The notes under the pieces: generated by a model
What the model saw: the letters and a program-made list of their open reading frames with translations, nothing else
The model's database searches: none
Told to the model about the DNA's origin: nothing
Translations under genes and position numbers: made by a program
Source of the DNA: an uncultured Clostridium sp.
GTDB lineage: Bacteria; Bacillota; Clostridia; TANB77; CAG-508
NCBI GenBank assembly: GCA_947057505.1
Contig: CAMSEM010000024.1
Location: 1-16,084, forward strand
Direction of reading: 5' to 3'
DNA: 16,084 nucleotides
Part shown: positions 12,921-16,084 of the stretch, one piece after another
How positions within the stretch are numbered: the first letter of the stretch is position 1
How the letters are laid out: the number at the start of each line of letters is the position of its first letter

Positions 12921-14384
12921 TTATAATTTTGGTTCATAATTTTCTCTAAATTTAAATTCTTGCTCATAGGTATACGCTGCATTTAAAATAGTTTCTTCTT
13001 GGAATTTATTGCCTATTAATTGCATACCAATAGGCATACCTTTACTATCTACTCCGCATGGTACTGAAATACCTGGAAGACCCGCAATATTTACAGAAAC
13101 AGTACATATATCTGCCAAATACATTTCAAGTGGGTTAGTAGATCTTGTACCTATTTCAAAAGCAACTGTTGGTGACGTTGGTGTTAAAAGTACATCGTAT
13201 TTTTCAAATACTCTATCAAATTCTTTTTTAACTAAAGTTCTTACTTGTTGTGCTTTTTTGTAATAAGCATCATAGTAACCTGAAGAAAGTACATAAGTAC
13301 CTAATATAATTCTTCTTTTTACTTCTGCTCCAAATCCTTCACTTCTAGAGTTACGGTAAATATCTTTTAAGCTTGTATAGTTTGGTGTACGGTAACCATA
13401 ACGAATACCATCAAATCTACCTAAGTTAGAGCTTGCCTCTGCACAAGCAATAATGTAATAAGTAGCTAATGCATAGTCTGCAATATCTAAAGAACATTCT
13501 TCTACTGTTGCACCTAATTTTTTATAAGTTTCCATTGCTTGCTCTAATTTTTCTTTTACTTCTTTGTTAATACCTTCTCCAAAATATTCTTTTGGAACTC
13601 CAATTTTAAGACCTTTTACATCATTTTTTAATGCTTTGGTATAATCTACTTTTTCTTTATTAATTGAAGTAGTATCTTTTTCATCATGACCTGCAATTAA
13701 ATTTAATAATATAGCACTATCTCTAACATCTTTTGTAATTGGACCTATTTGGTCTAAAGATGATGCAAATGCTACTAAACCATAACGTGATACTAAGCCA
13801 TAAGTTGGTTTTAGCCCTACTACACCACAAAAACTTGCTGGCTGGCGTATAGAACCACCTGTATCTGAACCTAATGCCCAAGGTACCATATTAGCAGCTA
13901 CTGCTGCTGCACTACCACCTGAAGACCCTCCTGGTACTGTATTTAAGTTCCATGGATTTTTGGTTGTTTTGTAATAAGAGTATTCGGTAGAAGCTCCCAT
14001 AGCAAATTCATCCATATTTAATTTACCAAGGTTAATCATATCTTCTTGATTAATTTTTTCCATAACAGTTGCATTATATGGTGAGATAAAGTTTTCTAAC
14101 ATTTTAGAACTGCATGTTGTTCTAACACCTTTGGTACAAATATTATCTTTAATTCCTATTGGAATACCTGCTAAAGAAGAAGTAGCTTCTCCTTTTTCTA
14201 TTTTTTCTTGTACTTTTGCAGCTTGTTCTACTGCTTCTTTGGTAAGCGTAGTTACAAATGCTTGTACATCTTTTTCATGTTTTTCTATGTTTTCTACATA
14301 AGCTTTGGTAATATCTAATGCAGTAAGTTCTTTTGCTTGTAAGTTTTCTTGTAGCTCATGTACCGTTAATTTTGTAATATCCAT
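12921..14384 (-). CDS. gatA: Asp/Glu-tRNA(Asn/Gln) amidotransferase subunit A
   Basis: GatA is the amidase subunit that releases ammonia from glutamine and channels it to GatB. The 487-residue product is full length, with the amidase-signature catalytic triad visible as K79 (GIPIGIKDN), S154 (PGGSSGGSAAAVA) and S178 (GSDTGGSIRQPASFCG), the same positions as in the well-studied staphylococcal enzyme. The conserved GLKPTYGLVSRYGLVAFASS and C-terminal GLPGISVPCG are also present. AAAGGA lies 10 nt before the ATG. It is the middle gene of the operon, 139 bp after gatC and 241 bp before gatB. These gaps are wide for a complex whose subunits are made in equal amounts. The 139-bp gap is AT-rich without an ORF or strong structure. 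Confidence 0.97.
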   Translation of the reverse strand: MDITKLTVHELQENLQAKELTALDITKAYVENIEKHEKDVQAFVTTLTKEAVEQAAKVQEKIEKGEATSSLAGIPIGIKDNICTKGVRTTCSSKMLENFISPYNATVMEKINQEDMINLGKLNMDEFAMGASTEYSYYKTTKNPWNLNTVPGGSSGGSAAAVAANMVPWALGSDTGGSIRQPASFCGVVGLKPTYGLVSRYGLVAFASSLDQIGPITKDVRDSAILLNLIAGHDEKDTTSINKEKVDYTKALKNDVKGLKIGVPKEYFGEGINKEVKEKLEQAMETYKKLGATVEECSLDIADYALATYYIIACAEASSNLGRFDGIRYGYRTPNYTSLKDIYRNSRSEGFGAEVKRRIILGTYVLSSGYYDAYYKKAQQVRTLVKKEFDRVFEKYDVLLTPTSPTVAFEIGTRSTNPLEMYLADICTVSVNIAGLPGISVPCGVDSKGMPIGMQLIGNKFQEETILNAAYTYEQEFKFRENYEPKL

Positions 14385-14523
14385 TTGCTTTTCATCCTTT
14401 CTTTTTATGCTTTTTTCATGTTTATAATAAGTTCAAATTGTTATTTTGCAATTATGCATATTTTATTTACTTTATGATATATTTTAGTTTATGATTTTGG
14501 TTTTTATAAGTTTTTATTTTTAA

Positions 14524-14808
14524 TTAAAGAACCTTTGGAATTTTAAACATATTTCTTTCTTTTTCTGGTGCATTCATAAGTAAGCTTTCATTATCTTCAA
14601 ATACTTTTATTTCATCTTTACGAAATACGTTGTAATTATCGTTTGCTCCAATGGTTTCATCTAACCCCTCTACAGGTGCTTTATTTACAATATTGGCAAA
14701 ATTTAAAATGTCTTGTAAATTTAATAAATAATTATCTACTTCTTCTTCCTTTATATTTAAATTTGCTAATTTTGCAATATGCAAAATTTCTTCTCTTGAT
14801 ACTTGCAT
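14524..14808 (-). CDS. gatC: Asp/Glu-tRNA(Asn/Gln) amidotransferase subunit C
   Basis: GatC is the small subunit that wraps GatA and GatB together and stabilises the amidotransferase. The 94-residue product has the typical size and pattern: the N-terminal helical part MQVSREEILHIAKLANLNIK, the helix DNYLLNLQDILNFANIVNKA with the PVEGLDET turn, then a C-terminal tail ending in MNAPEKERNMFKIPKVL, close to the usual APE-x(4)-FxVPKV motif. AAGGAG lies 8 nt before the ATG. It is the first gene of the operon, directly behind a near-consensus promoter and divergent from aspS, so amidation and aspartylation of tRNA are encoded side by side. Confidence 0.95.
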   Translation of the reverse strand: MQVSREEILHIAKLANLNIKEEEVDNYLLNLQDILNFANIVNKAPVEGLDETIGANDNYNVFRKDEIKVFEDNESLLMNAPEKERNMFKIPKVL

Positions 14809-14872
14809 GTTATCATCTCCTTAAGATTTATTTCCAAAACTTTACTTTGGACTTTCTTTTTTCACGTGTTTT

Positions 14873-14901
14873 ATTATATCCCTTTTTTAAAGAAAATACA
14901 A
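14873..14901 (-). promoter_or_regulatory. Promoter of gatCAB
   Basis: On the - strand TTGTAT (14896-14901), a 17-bp spacer and a perfect TATAAT (14873-14878) form a strong sigma-A promoter. A start near 14866 gives a leader of about 57 nt. No T-box or other riboswitch fits in this short leader. Confidence 0.75.
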
Positions 14902-14941
14902 GCATATATGGAAAAAAATAGAGCCAATTTATGCATAAATA

Positions 14942-14971
14942 TTGACAAAAGTCCTAATAATAGTATAGAAT
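14942..14971 (+). promoter_or_regulatory. Promoter of aspS
   Basis: A perfect TTGACA (14942-14947), an 18-bp spacer and TAGAAT (14966-14971) form a good sigma-A promoter. The start is expected near 14978, leaving a leader of about 120 nt that is strongly structured. Its -35 lies 41 bp from the divergent gatC -35. Confidence 0.7.
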
Positions 14972-14987
14972 ATGTAATTATTAACCC

Positions 14988-15075
14988 ATTTAAACTATGC
15001 TCTAAAAATAGGCATAGTTTAAATAGTGCGGAAAAAGTTTGCCCTTGCTCCGTTTTTATGGTGTTTGGGCTTTTT
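14988..15075 (+). promoter_or_regulatory. Structured leader of aspS, attenuator-like
   Basis: The leader starts with a 13-bp perfect hairpin (14988-15000 with 15012-15024). Two short G+C-rich stems follow, each ending in five T: CGGA/TCCG (15029-15032 with 15049-15052) and GCCC/GGGC (15041-15044 with 15067-15070, extended by A5/T5 at 15032-15036 and 15071-15075). They interlock, so only one can form simply. This resembles a transcription attenuator. The T-box signature (TGGNACCGCG) is absent, so the sensing signal, if any, is unknown. Confidence 0.5.
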
Positions 15076-15097
15076 ATAATTAGAAGGGAGAATTTGT

Positions 15098-16049
15098 ATG
15101 TATTATCGTACACATACTTGTAATGAAATTAGCTTAGAAGATATTGGTAAAAAAGTAAAAATTGCAGGATTTGTTGAAACTATTAGAGATTTAGGAGGTC
15201 TTGTATTTTTAGATATACGTGATATGTATGGGGTTACACAAGTTGTAACTTCTGGTAGAACAGAAGATGTTGATTTTGCATCACATATTCCAATTGAGTC
15301 TACAGTATCTGTTGAAGGAATTGTAGAAAAAAGAGATCCAGAAACAGTAAATGAAAAAATTAAAACTGGTCTTGTTGAAATTCGTATTGAAAAAATTGAA
15401 ATTTTAGGTAAAAGAACTAAAGAATTACCTTTTGAAGTAAACACCAATCAAGTTGTTAGAGAAGACTTACGCCTTCAATATCGTTTTTTAGATTTAAGAA
15501 ATTCAAAATTAAAAAACAACTTAATGCTTCGTGCTAATGTATTACAATACTTAAGGGCACAAATGGTAGAACAAGGATTTTTAGAGGTGCAAACTCCTAT
15601 TTTAACAAGTTCTTCACCAGAAGGTGCTAGGGATTATTTAGTACCTAGTAGACTACATGCTGGTAAATTTTATGCACTTCCTCAAGCTCCTCAACAATTT
15701 AAACAATTGTTAATGGTTTCTGGAATAGATAAATATTTTCAAATTGCTCCATGTTTTAGAGATGAAGATGCAAGAGCAGATAGATGCCCTGGTGAGTTTT
15801 ATCAACTAGATATGGAAATGGCATTTGCTACACAAGAAGATGTATTTAGTGTTATGGAACCTGTTATTTACAACACTTTCACTAAATTTTCTAACAAAAA
15901 AGTGGCAAGCTATCCATTCCCACGTATTCCATATAAAGAGGCTATGCTTAAATATGGTTCTGATAAGCCAGATTTGAGAAATCCATTATTCATTATGGAC
16001 TTAACAGACTTCTTCCAAAAATGTACTTTCAAACCATTTATTGGAAGAA
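15098..16049 (+). CDS. aspS: Aspartyl-tRNA synthetase (3' part missing)
   Basis: AspRS is a class IIb synthetase that charges tRNA(Asp). About 317 residues of an expected ~590 are present. The N-terminal OB-fold anticodon-binding domain (about 1-105) includes IRDLGGLVFLDIRD. The catalytic part has motif 1 around FLEVQTPIL (161-169), the flipping loop SPEGARDYLVPSR (173-185), FYALPQAPQQFKQ and motif 2 FRDEDARADR with QLD (220-238). Motif 2 reads CPGEFYQLD instead of the commoner QPEFTQID, a variant also known in other bacteria. The RDLGG loop resembles discriminating enzymes rather than the RDHGG of enzymes that also load tRNA(Asn); this is weak evidence. Motif 3 and the C-terminus are lost because the sequence runs into adapter at 16050. 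The apparent stop at 16070-16072 is not real. AAGGGAG lies 7 nt before the ATG. Confidence 0.96.
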
Positions 16050-16084
16050 AGATCGGAAGAGCACACGTCTGAACTCCAGTCACC
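16050..16084 (+). other. Illumina TruSeq adapter contamination
   Basis: From 16050 the sequence begins AGATCGGAAGAGCACACGTC and continues as the standard 34-base TruSeq read-1 adapter through 16083. The final C would be the first index base. It is not genomic. It turns the end of aspS into the false peptide KIGRAHV plus a stop, a string known from mis-annotated database proteins. Confidence 0.98.

Noticed and set aside
14972..15097. T-box riboswitch upstream of aspS
   Set aside because: The leader is short and lacks the conserved T-box sequence TGGNACCGCG.
15098..16072. Natural truncation or frameshift of aspS at 16072
   Set aside because: The last codons and the stop come from adapter sequence, not from the genome.
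1..16084. CRISPR array, prophage, toxin-antitoxin or defence locus
   Set aside because: No regularly spaced repeats and no cas, phage, toxin or nuclease gene were seen. The XRE gene lacks a toxin partner.

Overview
The window looks like one end of a draft contig from an AT-rich, low-GC Firmicute of the Clostridia type. The evidence is a rubrerythrin (typical of anaerobes), an alpha/beta-type small acid-soluble spore protein (typical of endospore formers), a GatCAB amidotransferase, a long-form hibernation factor, strong GGAGG-type ribosome binding sites, and sigma-A promoters that match consensus closely. TGA is not read as Trp. The last ~35 bases are not genomic. They are a verbatim Illumina TruSeq read-1 adapter, so the rightmost gene (aspS) is cut by an artefact.

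Layout. (1) 1-1011: a gene-free AT-rich start, then rubrerythrin (+), then a 173-bp nearly continuous palindrome with a GC-richer core, lying between rubrerythrin and the convergent rimO. (2) 1012-4310: rimO and a membrane-anchored CapA-like protein (both -), a divergent XRE regulator (+) with a palindrome in the shared intergenic region, and a small unknown gene (-) whose ribosome binding site sits in a hairpin loop. (3) 4483-7775: a three-gene minus-strand operon (TIM44-like membrane protein with zinc ribbon, then SPFH protein with two zinc ribbons, then Cof-type HAD hydrolase) behind two tandem near-consensus promoters. (4) 7820-9497: a 2,4-diaminopentanoate dehydrogenase-like enzyme (-) with a strong terminator, then the spore protein gene (+) with a sigma-G-like promoter and short repeats upstream. 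(5) 9498-11235: long-form hpf (-) and rpsT (+), divergent, then an unknown two-helix membrane protein (+). (6) 11237-14901: the gatC-gatA-gatB operon (-) with unusually wide internal gaps, one holding a 190-bp inverted-repeat element. (7) 14942-16049: aspS (+), divergent from gatC, with a structured leader and a truncated 3' end.

How the genes work together. Translation dominates: rimO modifies S12, rpsT encodes S20, hpf silences ribosomes, gatCAB completes Gln-tRNA and/or Asn-tRNA, and aspS charges tRNA-Asp. The SPFH/TIM44/zinc-ribbon operon is the least understood block and recalls the membrane-stress ydj genes of Bacillus. No CRISPR array, transposase, integrase, toxin-antitoxin pair, rRNA or tRNA gene was found. 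The most unusual DNA is the set of gene-free structured elements at 836-1008 and 12714-12904.
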